From Polytrichum commune (taxonomy: Eukaryota > Streptophyta > Polytrichopsida > Polytrichales > Polytrichaceae): DNA of 64,000 nt. The notes beneath the pieces were generated by a model. That model saw nothing but the letters and a program-made list of their open reading frames with translations, was not told where the DNA came from and made no database searches. Shown here one piece after another: positions 46,346 to 58,449 of this stretch; positions within the stretch are counted from its first letter, which is position 1; the number at the start of each line of letters is the position of its first letter. The translations under genes were made by a program, and so were the position numbers. The stretch lies in NCBI GenBank assembly GCA_950295325.1, contig OX485809.1:35965081-36029080 (forward strand). Reading direction: 5' to 3'.

Positions 46346-46599
46346 TGTTCACAAAAAACAATTTCAAACAACATGTGTTTATTTTTAGAAGACAGTGCAA
46401 GTGGTGAAAAAGTGGGTGACATTGAAAAGATAGTTGTCAAAATTTTGTTTAAAATATACTCACATTACATTAAATTGATGAATCTTTGAAAAAAAAACTA
46501 CGATGACCTCAAGTTTATAACGAATTCAAAGAATATGAAAAAATTCCAAGTTCAAAATATTTAAGGTCATGATATTTATGTTCAAAACTATATTTAGTG
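46346..46599 (+). repeat. Dispersed repeat shared with 56060-56330
   Basis: Shared blocks: AATTTTGTTTAAAATATACT-like text, ATTACATTAAATTGATGA, GATGACCTCAAGT and TTCAAAATATTTAAGGTCAT. Confidence 0.7.
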
Positions 46600-47095
46600 G
46601 ACTTGGACTACATTGTTTCTAGTATTTAGTGTTACTTGCTATTTATAGTTACACAATGTTTATCAAGAATGTAATATTTTACCAATCAAAGTTGTTTATG
46701 TTCTTTAATATATGAACAACCTATACAATCTTTGAAAATTAAAAATATGTTTAGTATCGAGTAATTCCAATACCAAGTGATACTAAATACAATATTTAGT
46801 GTAGCTAAAACATGCCCTTATACGTTAGTTGTTGATTCATCATGATTTAAGCTTACTACACTAACTATCCCCATTGATGTGTGTTACCAATTGGAGTTAT
46901 GCAATGTTCTAACTATTTAATGAGAATGTAATATTTTACCAACCAAAGACATTTATGTTCTATAATGTCCAAACAACATATTGAACTTTTGTTAGTAAAA
47001 AATATGAAGCCTTGAGTTAGACGTTATTGCACCACGTAACTCTGAATAGTAATGCTCTTTAATTGGGATAATCAATGTAGACTAAATTGGGAGAC
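46600..47095 (+). repeat. Dispersed repeat (GTCGTTTATG...), two adjoining copies
   Basis: Copies at about 46600-46835 and 46860-47095 each carry TATTTTACCAAYCAAAG, TTTATGTTCTWTAAT and AACAACMTAT blocks. They follow each other closely. Confidence 0.55.
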
Positions 47096-47655
47096 TTGTT
47101 GACCCTTGATATTTTGAGGGATTTATTTAGCTTCAAATAGGAATCTCGGGCTCTACAATAGTATTGGATGATTTAATCCTCTCCTCCCCCAAGTTTGTCC
47201 TCCCCCTACGTAGGTGTTGTGAACATTCACCCATTTGATACCCTCAAATTTGTCTAATACTACATTGTTTATGATACTTACTGTTAAAAGTTACATAGTG
47301 CTCCATTTCTATAGTCAAATTATCACATTGAATCTACAAACACCTTAGAGCACACAATAATTTTCTTGAAATATATGATAAATGAGAATATATTCATGAA
47401 TTTAGTATCACTCACTAAAAAAATGAAGCCCTTGTTGAGTTTGCGACTTGGCAAAATAGTGTCTGTTTCGGGAATTAGTACCACACACACTAATTGGGAT
47501 AATCAATATAGTAAGAAGTTATAGCTGCATGCAATTTCTAATATCGTGTGGCTCTAAATACCATATATAGTGTAAATAACTTGCTCTTGAGTTAGGTTCC
47601 ACTAGGACGCTATATTGTGTAACAAGCTTGACTTAATACAACAAACTACCAAAAT
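47096..47655. repeat. Spacer with a further diverged copy (47260-47590)
   Basis: The stretch around ATTGTTTATGATACTTACTG and AATTGGGATAATCAATATAG resembles 35820-36090 and 49055-49280. No gene. Confidence 0.45.
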
Positions 47656-48085
47656 CATAACATTATGCAACTGCATGGTTGTGTTCATCTTACATTTAGC
47701 ATACGACATGGGCCTCCACTATCTTGTCTTCATGGGAAGAATTATTAAAAACAAGAAGAAATTGACGTTTATACGAATAATGAATAGTGATGGTATGAAT
47801 AGTAACAATATTGCAAACAATGTTAGTAGTTTAAGCAATAATGCTGCTATGAATAGTATTTCCAGTGAATAATACGGGGATGAACAATGTTTCATATGAA
47901 TAGTACCAAATGAACAATGATTCATGTGAACAGTGTCGGGAGTATAAACTCTACCCAAACTTTCAAGTGTCATGATGAATGTTTGAATAATAAACGAATA
48001 TTCTTGCTTTGTCCAGGGAACCACATGATATAATTGACATATTCCAAGGTCATGAAACTGACCCACATAGTTGAATAATGTTATG
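47656..48085. mobile_element. Longer CATAACATTATTCAA-type TIR element, 430 bp
   Basis: It starts CATAACATTATGCAACTGCA and ends in the inverse of CATAACATTATTCAACTATG. Unlike the 147-bp copies, its interior is not a hairpin. It contains four exact ATGAATAGT motifs (47780, 47795, 47849, 47896) plus variants. An 85-codon frame and a 115-codon antisense frame inside are not convincing. Confidence 0.65.
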
Positions 48086-49054
48086 ATGACTCAAGTAACA
48101 TGGCCGAATATGATATTTGTCCATGATTAGGTTTCTCACTTACAAATTGACTCACCTCGACCTTACCTTTAACACCTTGTTGAACCCCATTTTATACTAA
48201 TCTCAAACCATGAAGTGTTCCAAACACTCAAGCTCAAATGTGGTCAAAACGCTACATGAGACATTGTTGCAAGCATTGGTTTTGGCCCACACCCAAACCC
48301 CTTCACGTGCAACCATGGTTCCCGACTCCCAAAACCCTCACCGTAACACTTGGCCCTACCCTAGCTTCTTGAGCATTGTCAACACCTCATCCTTTCAAGT
48401 TTCACATAGACATCTACCACGTACCAAGGAGATTCTTGAGCAGGGTAGGACCAACAGGCTCAAATTCACCTCGGATTGCATGACATTGGTTTTTTTTATG
48501 TTCTTCTTCTTTACACATAAGCATGCACAATCAAAACACTGGCAAATTGGAATTTCCTTCTCACATGTCATATCTAATAACATGCCCACGTTAGGACCGA
48601 TGACTGGTACACACTAGCGGGAGAGTTTTCATCTTGATAGGAGTTTTTGTTGTTGTTGTTGTTGTTATGCAATGGTGAACCTGTAGTACACTACATCTAG
48701 TGAGGTTACTTTAAGTATGACGGGAAAATAAATCCTTACTGGAAGTTGTAAATTTTGGAAAGAGATGAACTTTCCCAATCAAGAGGGATTTTTATTTTTA
48801 TTTTTATTTTTATTTTTCCGCCAAAGAGCAGCAACTAGCCCAAATGTGGGCATGATATAAGTGAACTCTGAGATTGGGGTGTCTCTTTGTATAACAAGAG
48901 GGACTTATCACATATGAGCATACCTCTCACCCATGACAATACTTTATTGCATAATTTTAGGAGGTAAGGTAGTGCATAAACTAAAAGTAAGTTGGGATGA
49001 CAATACTTATAAATCTATTTACAAGAAGTGTCTCTAGAAAACTAACCACAATAA
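48086..49054. other. Gene-free spacer with simple repeats
   Basis: A TTG microsatellite (48646-48666) and an ATTTTT repeat (48789-48817) are present. A 135-codon frame at 48210-48617 is unsupported. Confidence 0.4.
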
Positions 49055-49280
49055 CATAGAAATACCACATTGTACACTAATTATCGCGAGTGTTACTAAT
49101 ATTTGGAGTTATGCAATGCTATAACTATTTAACAAGAATGTAATATTTCCCAAGCAAAATCGTTTATATTTTACGATGTTAGAACAACCTATTGAACTTT
49201 CATTAATAAAATTGAACTCCTAAGAAAGACGTTATTTCACTGCGTAACTCTGAATAATAACACACACTAATTGGGATAAT
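49055..49280 (+). repeat. Dispersed repeat (GTCGTTTATG...), last copy
   Basis: It shares TAACTATTTAACAAGAATGT-like, TAATATTTCCCAAGCAAA and CGTAACTCTGAATAATAA blocks with 46860-47095. It ends where the next element is inserted. Confidence 0.6.
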
Positions 49281-49282
49281 CA

Positions 49283-49783
49283 GGGCTACTTCACACATGA
49301 GCCAAGAGCCATGACCATGAAATTGTGAGAGCCCAAAAGAAAGTGTCCAAAGGCTGTCCCAAGACACTTTCCAAAATCATGGAGTGTGGTCACGGATCTT
49401 CAAGTGTAGTGCGAAGTCATATGTGACCGGCCCCTCAACCAAACGCCATTTCAATGAATTTATATTCATGCGCATCCTCACACATGATGAAATAGAATAA
49501 ATCAACGGTTGTGAGCGTTCAGAGGTGCCATGGTCTCCTAATTTTGTGTGAGGCCTACCTCCAAGAGATGGTTTTTGAAAATAATCCAAGTGACCATGAA
49601 ACATGATCCATTTGATGCCATGTAGAAATCCATGTAGGCTTTACATCCATCTTGCATTCACATACTCCGTTGGTCCCTCAAGCGTAGCGTGAAGCGAACT
49701 TGGACCAGCTCCGTCTTTTCCACCAATGAGAGTGCTTGCAGTGGGGTGGTCACGGGCTCTCAGTCTCGTGTGTGAAGTGGCCC
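49283..49783 (+). mobile_element. TIR element, GGGCCACTTC family, short subtype, intact
   Basis: This 501-bp element has TCA on both sides (49280-49282 and 49784-49786) and the same internal layout as 43533-44033. It sits directly upstream of the GC-rich region leading to the UBC12 gene. Confidence 0.9.
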
Positions 49784-49786
49784 TCA

Positions 49787-51099
49787 GTGTAGCTTCCAAG
49801 CAGGTACCGAAGAGAACGTTGGGAACACGTGACGGACGTGATATGTTTTCATCCACCTGGACGAAAAACAGAACAAGACGGGCCGGGTCCCAACCGACTG
49901 AGACCGGCTTCCAGGAGATTGGGCGGGTCCCACCCGCCCACCCACCCTTATCTAGCGGGCGACTGGTGTATCTTGGGTGGGGTTCAGAAGTCGGGGCCGC
50001 GCCGGACAACGGGTGACCCAGCCCGTCCCCCCTCCATTCCCTGGCCTTTCCTTCTTCCCTTGCCTCCCACTTCGCACGCAAGCCCTAGAAACGCTTGCAC
50101 TGCCATTTTGCTTCTGCTCGCATCAATCCTCACCTTTCACATGCTCTCGTAGCCTCAGGGAGCTCCAGGTGCTCGCATCCGTCGACCTTCTGGAACGTTC
50201 TCGTTCGAACTCAGGTAGCATTGCCTCTCCAAACACCTCCTCAGCTCTCCAATCGAGCCCGATTACACCGTACCGAGCCCGATTGTCGAAACAGCGGTGA
50301 TGTTAGGGATGACTATTAAGCTTGTTAAGATACAGTGAGGGAGGGAGAGAGAGAGAGAGAGAGCGGGCGGGCGGGCGGGCGGGCGTCTTTGTTTGTGGAT
50401 CGTGTTGTTGTTGTTGTTGTTGTTACATCTCGCTTCGAGAGTCGAGGATTGTGTCGGGTATTGGTTTCTTGCAAGGCAGTGGTTGTGGTGTGCCTTATTG
50501 TTGTTGTTGTGGTTGCGGGGTTATGTGAGCTTCTGAAAGATTCGAGTGATCGTGTGAGGCTCGGGGGAGGACTGTATTAAGCGCGTTCCGGCGGAGGTTT
50601 TGAAGTCGGAGGTTGGTGTGCTGAGCTTCCCCTTATGGAAATTTAAACTTGCCAAGTAGGACGTGGAGATTCCAGTAGAGGATTCGGTTGATACTGTTGG
50701 CGGTGGATCCGGTTGGGACGGCTTGAGGCCTCGAAAGGGGTGAAATCCTACGGAGTTTATGGTTATTGTTTTGAAATTTCTTCAACTAGCGTTTATTTCA
50801 CGATCCGCGGTACCCTTAGTGGAATCAAGAGCTACTGTGGCTCTTGAAATGGGTTCTAATTGTTCAATTCTTGTTGAATTGTTACAGAAGTAATATATTA
50901 ACCTCTTGGCATGGTCACTTGGGGTCGCTTTGCCTCGGTGTTGATGACGCTATTGAGAAGATTCTTCCATATAAGAAGTTGATGCTATTTGGGAGAGGGC
51001 TAAGGTATCCTATGTTTTGGTTCATAAGGTATGCTTATGATGATGGTGATGATGATTATCATGTGGCAGGAGGGGGGCGGAGAGGCACGTGGGCTCACG
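49787..51099 (+). promoter_or_regulatory. Promoter and long leader of the UBC12 gene
   Basis: GC- and CT-rich text begins right after the inserted element. A GA repeat (50345-50362), a CGGG repeat (50364-50385) and a GTT repeat (50403-50424) follow. A leader intron is plausible: CTCAG followed by GTAGCA at 50215 could join to GTGGCAG ending at 51069. Frames of 60-107 codons here lack domains and overlap each other. Confidence 0.45.
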
Positions 51100-53309
51100 A
51101 TGATCAAACTATTTAGTGTGAAGCAAAAGCAAAAAGAAGCTGCTGAAAGTGCAAATGGCCGCCCGATCAAGAAGCAAAGTGCTGGAGAATTGCGAGTCCA
51201 AAAAGGTCCTGTCTATTATCACTGTCCTTTTGCCCTCTTTCAGCTGGCTTGGAAAAGAAAAGGATTCTCCCGTGGAGAGAGGATGTATAGTGCATGTGGA
51301 ATTAGGTTTGAATTTCCTTCAGTTTTGGGTTTGTCTTATTGTTGTTCTTGGAACTTGTTCTCACAAGAATTGAGACATCATGTGAGGGACCATTGTACCT
51401 ACACCTCTGTTTTATGGCACGTGCTTGCATAATGGACGTGGAATTCGTTTTTCGTTTTTCTTTCCCTTCGTTGCTTACTTTCCTGCCGTGTCTCGTGTGC
51501 TTTGCTCTGTGGGTATTCTAGGTCGAGATGCCTTGTTTATTGACTGGGTTTAGAATATTTTTGTGATACTGCAGATATAAGTGAATTGAACTTGGCAAAG
51601 ACAACTTCCATAAGCTTTCCAAATGGCAAGGACAATCTCCTGAGCTTTGAGATCACCATTCGACCAGATGAAGGATACTACCAGTGAGTCCAGGAGATTT
51701 TTTTTCAGTTTGCCTCACGTCTTTGAACTCCAATGTGGAGATGTAGCTGACACTTAGAAACTGTTTGTCTCAACGTGACCTTATGAAAATGCCATCCAGA
51801 GAGCTCCTGAAATTTGGATAAGGTTTTTGGGATTTATTTTTCTCAAAGTAGTGGTTCTTGTGTGTACATCTGTAGCATATTTATGTCTGCCAGTTGCAGG
51901 GGTTTTTCAAGCCTGATCCGGTGGTCGTTTTGAATCGCAGAGGAGGTACTTTTGTGTTCAGTTTCTCAATCTCGCAGGTGTACCCTCATGAGGCTCCTAA
52001 GGTGAAGTGCAAGACAAAGGTAAGGAACTATTTCTGGATTCGCCACAATGTGTAGTAGGTGCAGTTGGGAAAATATCGAATAATGTTTTGTATTTTAAGT
52101 AGACATGTCACTCTATCTCTATGCAGCATTGACATTGAATGTTTAGGAATATATCCATGTAGAAATGTCCTACATGCATATCTATAGAGCAGTAGCATTC
52201 TCATGTAGTTTTATGTTTTACATTTGAATATCTTCATTTTCTGGTACCAGTCACTTTTTGAGTCTTGAACGTGGACCTTGAGTGGACCTTGAATGTGGTC
52301 GCTTGTAAGGGAAAATTACTTTATAGGAATTGACTTCCTAGTACAGTAGGGTTTATTGTTAGGTGAGTCGACCATTATTTATGATGTGTGTCTTTCATCG
52401 CTGAAATGTGCCCTATACTCTTACAACAAGAAAAAACGCGATTCTGTGGTCAATCAATTCATTCTCATTATGTCTATAGAATTGTGCTTGTTGAAGTCTA
52501 GTGAATGTCAACAAATGGTTAATTTAAAAATATAATAAAACAAAATAAAATAAATTTTGTAATTTAAACTAAAGTCCAGTCTTCCAATCCGGTCTGTCTG
52601 GATTGAAAGTTGCAGGAAAATTCTGTTTCATTGGAAAGGTGTGTTCATGGAGATGTTTGTGGAAATGTGCAGGTGTATCATCCAAATATAGATTTGGATG
52701 GTAATGTTTGCTTAAATATCCTACGGGAAGATTGGAAGCCTGTTCTTAGTATCAACTCCATCATTTACGGCCTTCAGTACCTTTTCCTGGTATGCTTGCC
52801 TTCTGTAGTCAATCAACAATCACTTTCACAAAGGTTCTATTCACTCAGTTTTATTGAAGATGGTGTTTTTATGATGGAATCAACTACTAATCAAGCCTAC
52901 ATGCTGTATTGGTTAAGGTTTGTTTGGTGTGACCTGCATATAAATATTCTCAACTTGCATGAAACTTTGAAGAGTATCAGATGTGGCCTGCGTAATGCCA
53001 TGAGCCAGTTGTGATGTCATGTAGTGGTTCCAGTTTACAGTATTGACACCTCAGTGCCTCATATATGCATTGGCATGTGGCATGTGTTATACACGTACTT
53101 GTGCTTTGGGTTTCTTTCAGGAGTGAATGTGGCTTCAGTGGTCTTCAGTGGTACTTTTCATGTTTTTGCAGGATCCTAATCCAGATGATCCTCTCAACCA
53201 TGAAGCTGCTGAAGTTTTGAGGGACAACCCTCGGCAGTTTGAACAAAGCGTGCGCAGATCGATGGCTGGTGGTTATGTTGGTGGTACTCATTTCCCTCGA
53301 TGCATTTGA
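51100..53309 (+). CDS. RCE1: NEDD8/RUB1-conjugating enzyme E2 (UBC12/RCE1)
   Basis: The exons are 51100-51205, 51575-51683, 51941-52019, 52673-52789 and 53172-53309. All have GT-AG borders and consistent phases, giving 182 residues (Arabidopsis RCE1 184, human UBE2M 183). The enzyme receives RUB1/NEDD8 from the AXR1-ECR1 E1 and passes it to cullins, which activates SCF-type ubiquitin ligases. The UBC12-specific N-terminal extension [11 protein letters not shown], which docks on the E1, is present. The UBC fold follows: KDISELNL (35-42), [15 protein letters not shown] (66-80), [11 protein letters not shown] (85-95), [20 protein letters not shown] (101-120) with the active-site Cys at 111, the position it has in human UBE2M, and [18 protein letters not shown]. 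The tail is [13 protein letters not shown]. Donor 1 (GTCCTG) is weak. Reading through intron 4 would add unrelated residues. Confidence 0.95.
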
Positions 53310-56059
53310 CATGCAATGGTTTGGTATGTATAAGGTTGAAAAGGTTTCACTTGAGGTCAACCCTCGTCTCTCGTGCACTCACTTCCCTAAGATAATGTAG
53401 GATGTGTGTCTCAGGTTGCATCCCTGCCCTGCAAAGAACTAGTAGACTGTCAGTGTTTACCTGGGTCTCATCGTGGCTTCGTCATGGACAGCTAGTAGAC
53501 AGCTTGTTGTCTGCATGTGAACCTGCTACTTAATTGTGATATCCAGCTCTTGTAGCACAAGGGACTATGGTTAACTTCATTGTGGAGAAAAGAAGTACCC
53601 AATAAATCGAAATTTCTTCAAGGGTAGCACATATGCAATATTTAAAACTGTATATATAAGCATATAAATCATAGAAGCTTGCGACTTCCTATACTGACAT
53701 GAGTTTTGTGTAAATTCCATTTTCACTGAATGCATCACCGAGACAAGTGGTCCTGATCAACATGGTTCGGAGGATCTGACATTGTACTAACGTAATTACT
53801 ATTCCTAAAGCACCCATAACTTCACACTTTCAAAAGTGGAATGTAATTTGTTATGCTTACCATCAGACGATTCCTCCAAAGGTAACTGAGCTGACAGCTG
53901 CACCATGTTCTTATAGGTAAATAAACCAGTGGGGAATTCCTTCAAATCTCAGGCTTATCAGAGCTGTTGCCTTTTATATTGTTAAGAGAGTTTCCCTTAA
54001 AACCATGTTGAGGTACTAACAAACCTTTTGGTGCTTAGTTATCCAGCCATAATAACAGGAACGCCATTGTTAAGAGCTGATTTTCTTTGGAAGTGATGAT
54101 CCTGACTGTTTACATTAACTGTATTTTCAGGAATCTTGTGATCTCCAACCTCCATATTTTGCTCGAATCTTAAGAAAATCGTAATCATCGATTGTTGAGT
54201 TATGGTACATGCTAACAACCCTAAGGCCTGGACGGCTTCTATGGAGACCATATCATTTCATAAAAGATTGAAACCCGCAAAAATTCTAATTTCAGAAATA
54301 TAATTCTGTTCAGAAACAAGGAATATGTTGGAAGACATCGATTTTCAAGTTTGTTGAATTCTGTCTCGGAATTATTTCTATTTTAAGACTCGAAACCGCC
54401 CAGGGAGGACGTTGTTTTCATTACACATTCTCTAAATTTGATGGGGTCCCCAATAATTTGTCTTCATAGGAAAGCACTGGTGACACAAGGAGAATTTCAT
54501 GTTAATCTGTCCTCTAACAAGTCGATCTCAGTTTCCATTTGCTTTTGTTGTCAGGGCCAGAGGTGTTTTATGATAAGATTAAAGAGTTCTTTGAGCCTGA
54601 ACATAAAGGTCAAAGCCAGACATTCAAATTAACACAATGAGATGAGCTGGGATAAAATTGAATTTAAAGCCCAGAAGTGGAGTGTGGGAGCCTCCATGAG
54701 ATGGAGGGTATATATCATTGACTATATGGTCCAAGTGAAAGAAAGACTTGAGACTCCTTGATACTACATTCTCATTAAGTGATTGAAACTTGTCGCTAAT
54801 ACCCCAGCACAAAGTGTGTTTCATTTTAACTACATTATAAGAGTAAAAGGGGCTTGATTTGTTATCTCTAGGGATAGGAATAGTTAACCACTGTCCAATG
54901 TTAAGGGCAAGTTTATGTTTTTGGGGGGTGGTAAATAACGACAATCTTATGTTGTGGTGGTGTCAATTGGTGCTCTGAATACAATTCAAATTTGTATTTG
55001 AGAAAATCCCCGAGGTAGAGGTACTCTAGTTTTTCTCCTATGAGATAGAAAGAGTTCTACTCTTTAAAAGGAAAAGCCTCCTTGAGATCATCAAATATGG
55101 ATTTTGATGGTGTTGGGTTGTCCTGGGTTTCCGAATGAGATAGACCCCACAATGCCTCCGACATGGTTGTTGATTTATACCAAGTGTCAAATCTTTGTTT
55201 AGCAAGTTGTTGGGAGAGTGAGATTGCTTGGCTAATTAACAAAGAGGGGAATAAGTGGGTAAATCATTGTTGAATACCCATACTTAGCAATTAATTCAAT
55301 GGGAAGTTCTCTGAATTTGGCCAACAAATGTGGTAGGTTGTCAAAGAACACACTTTGACATGAGACATCATATGTATCTTCACGCCCTTCTCAAAAACCT
55401 TCCAATGACTCTTTGTAATTGAATTTCAATTTGTGCCAAAAAAAAACAAAAAATTAAAAATCCTTCCCATGAGAGTTCTGCAAGTTACCTCCCCCAAATT
55501 TCAGTGCCATATGTGAAAGTTGGAAACACAATAAAATGTTGAAACAATGTTTCACATCTAATTTTAGTTTTAGAAATTGAATTGAAGACCCAAAATATTT
55601 ATTATAATAAATTTTTACTAAGTCTTTCCTAGAAAAAACACTACAGAGAAGTTGTTGCAACAATCACATCATTTACTATTTAAAAAGCTAGGCACACTTT
55701 CCAATCCATGTTAAAATGGGTAATTAGTGTGGATGGAAATTAGTATGGACAAAACCATATCTTTGGATAACAAATTTGGATCGTGTTAGAACCTCGTCGT
55801 TTTTATTTCCTTTATTATGTTTTTCACGATTCCTTGGGTTTTGCCACATTTGATCAAATTGGCATATGGAGTGGTCTCAAAGTGGTTACAAAATCAACTT
55901 CAATCCTTCAATCGGAATTGGTCCCTAAGTGGGTGTGTTTCTCATACAACTAGGTGCAAGCATGGTGCCTAGGTTTAAGTGAAAAGTGATTCAAAAACTA
56001 TACACTAACTTTAAATTTTGTGAAGGAAATTCATAGACACTCAAAAAACATAGTGATCT
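53310..56059. other. UBC12 downstream flank, gene-free
   Basis: The first few hundred bases are probably the 3' untranslated region. No other exon was recognised up to 56 kb; frames of 60-106 codons lack domains. Confidence 0.4.
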
Positions 56060-56330
56060 ACAAAGCCAAGCAATTTGTGATGACGAAAACAATTTCAAGA
56101 AAAGTCTACATATTTTGGAAGATGGTGCAAGTGATGTGCAAGTAGGTGATTTTGAATGAGTAACTGCCCAAAATTTGTTTAAAATATGATAAAATTACAT
56201 TAAATTGATGATCTCCTACAAAGTTTTGTGATGATGACCTCAAGTATACAATGAATTCAAGGAATACATTAAAAATAAATCCAACTTCAAAATATTTAAG
56301 GTCATTAAATTTACGTTCAAAATCAAATTC
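56060..56330 (+). repeat. Dispersed repeat shared with 46346-46599
   Basis: It carries AAATTTGTTTAAAATATGAT, ATTACATTAAATTGATGA, GATGACCTCAAGTATACAAT and TTCAAAATATTTAAGGTCAT. Confidence 0.7.
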
Positions 56331-58092
56331 AACCATGTGCTTTTGAGAATTGCTTTTGATGATTAGTTTTAGAGATCTCAACATGATATTCTACATTTGA
56401 GTATTTATCACAACAATAGAGTTCTTCATGAAAAAAAAAATCCAATTTAAACAACACTTTGCAACTACTTTAAGGCCTTTGACGCCCAAAAAACATGATT
56501 TTAGTATACCGGAGCACTATTTTGGTCCACTTTATCATGCTTGCACCCAACTGCTAACATCAAGTTTTATAAATGAAAGTGGATGCGTGTTCCAAGGTTG
56601 TGTAACTATGTCTGGAATGGCCTCATCATTTCCAAATATACTCCCTCTACTTCAAAATGTATCATGGTATTCCTCTAAATTTTGTTGATAATTTTCAAAA
56701 CAATGTCCTATAATATATGCGTTGCATGAATTGTTGAAGCTCTATGTAACATGTACATGTGGTGTGAAATTCACTATAGTACTAGCAACATGAGTTTCAA
56801 AATTGGTGACAAACAAATCTATTTTAATCACCCTTTATCCTTTACTATTATTGAACTTGTAAAAATAACTTCATTGTTAACAAGTGAAAGATGATTCTAG
56901 TGCACCAAATAATGTGTTGTTTGCATATTTGAAGGATCAAAGTTCTATTAGTGGATGTATTGCAGATATTGGGTGTTACATGTAAATGTGCAACATTATG
57001 CATTAGACGATCATTATGAAGAAAATTTATTAACTCAAATGAGATAGTTAATTTAGAAAGAAAGAAAAGAAATAAACATAATCAAATTGTGAGCATGTGC
57101 TTAAAGTACAATTTAAACCACAAACTAAGTGGCTACATAAGACGCATGACTTCATAAGATATGTACATTATTACTATTTCCTAATCCCAATGTGGATCTC
57201 AATATAGGTGGGACCTCTAGTTCTCCCCCTTAAAACCCAAGCCCTTATGCTCACTTCTAAGGGTTGGGCGATAGAGTGATGTATCTCTCTTAGATGATTA
57301 CACTTGGATCAACATGATGATTTCTCAAGCGGAGATCGGACCCACAAATGTCATCTATGGGAAAATGCTACATGGAATGTGCTAAGTGTTTATGATGAAG
57401 TTGTACTAACTTGGATGGTCCTCAAGGTCTCTTTTCAATGTCAATACAATGATAGGTGAGCATCATGAATAGGCCAAGATTTCAAACGAAATAATGGTTG
57501 CCTTCCCCTCAAGATTCAAGATCATGAGTTCAACTTGTCTTCCACGATACCCAACTTTGGGAGTTTTGGGGCCAACGTTGACCCCCTAAATCCTGAGTTT
57601 GAGGTCCAAACAAGTCGAAATGGGGTTTAATGGAAGGGGCTTCAATTTAAAAGGGATCCAAACACATGGAGACAATGTACATGCATGGATGAAAATAGAT
57701 TGAAGCTCATCAAATTGCAATGATAGTAAGATTATCCGCAAAGGGTTAAATTTTTTCACAAGATTTCAATGTTGGTGTATGGTATATTTCGATTTTCAAA
57801 AGTTATGTGGAAAATTAATGAATCTATATAAATTGGCCACCAAGCAAGACAACGGACACTACCAAAACAATGTGGCCATAGGATGTCAACTGAGTTCCGC
57901 TTGCTCCTGGGCCCAACACCACATCTTAACAACATAGACAATGGTCATGTGGTCACCTAATGCTTGACATCCAAATTTTGGTGACTGTCAGCCCGTGGTC
58001 ACCACCGATGTGAATGGCCATGATTAAGCTAGCGTGCACACCAATGAGTATGCTCTTGATTATTTTGGCACTGACCTTTATAATTTATTAAG
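56331..58092. other. Gene-free spacer
   Basis: No supported gene; the largest frame is 86 codons (56428-56688). Confidence 0.4.
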
Positions 58093-58449
58093 TTGAGTAG
58101 AGCGACATCCGTGATTTATAAACTTACAACACTTGTTGATGTATTTCAATGTTCAATAGGCGTTACAGTTTTTGGGAGCTTATTTAATGTTATAGAGATT
58201 CTTAGAATGGCCACCGACATGTGGATGGATTTTGATGATGGCATTTTGGAGGAGTCGGACAAAAAATTCTTGGTTGTCTACACAATGATGGTTGTGTGCG
58301 CAATGACTTTGGACTCTTTCAACCTCAATGGGCTAAAAGAAGGTAGACGTGGCACAAATGTTGACAATAGAGGTGTGCATGATCTTCTTTATCATATGAC
58401 GGTCATTCCACAATACTTCAAGATTGTCACAAAATTTACACAATCCTGA
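58093..58449 (+). pseudogene. Unrecognised frame, possibly Harbinger-type N-terminal fragment
   Basis: The 118-codon frame ends with a HDLLYHMTVIPQYFKIVTKF segment. After a frame change near 58445 it could continue EFGKLYAYYAD. A 'PxxFKxxTxFxxxEFxxL' pattern is seen near the N-terminus of some HARBI1-like (PIF/Harbinger) transposases. No catalytic DDE region follows, so it is at best a fragment. The match is weak and from memory only. Confidence 0.25.

Noticed and set aside
48210-48617. 135-codon plus-strand frame
   Set aside because: No domain, no splice context, and a phenylalanine-rich stretch produced by a T run.
52610-53014. 134-codon frame that includes UBC12 exon 4
   Set aside because: Only its exon 4 part fits the family; the remainder is read-through into intron 4 after a good GTATGC donor.
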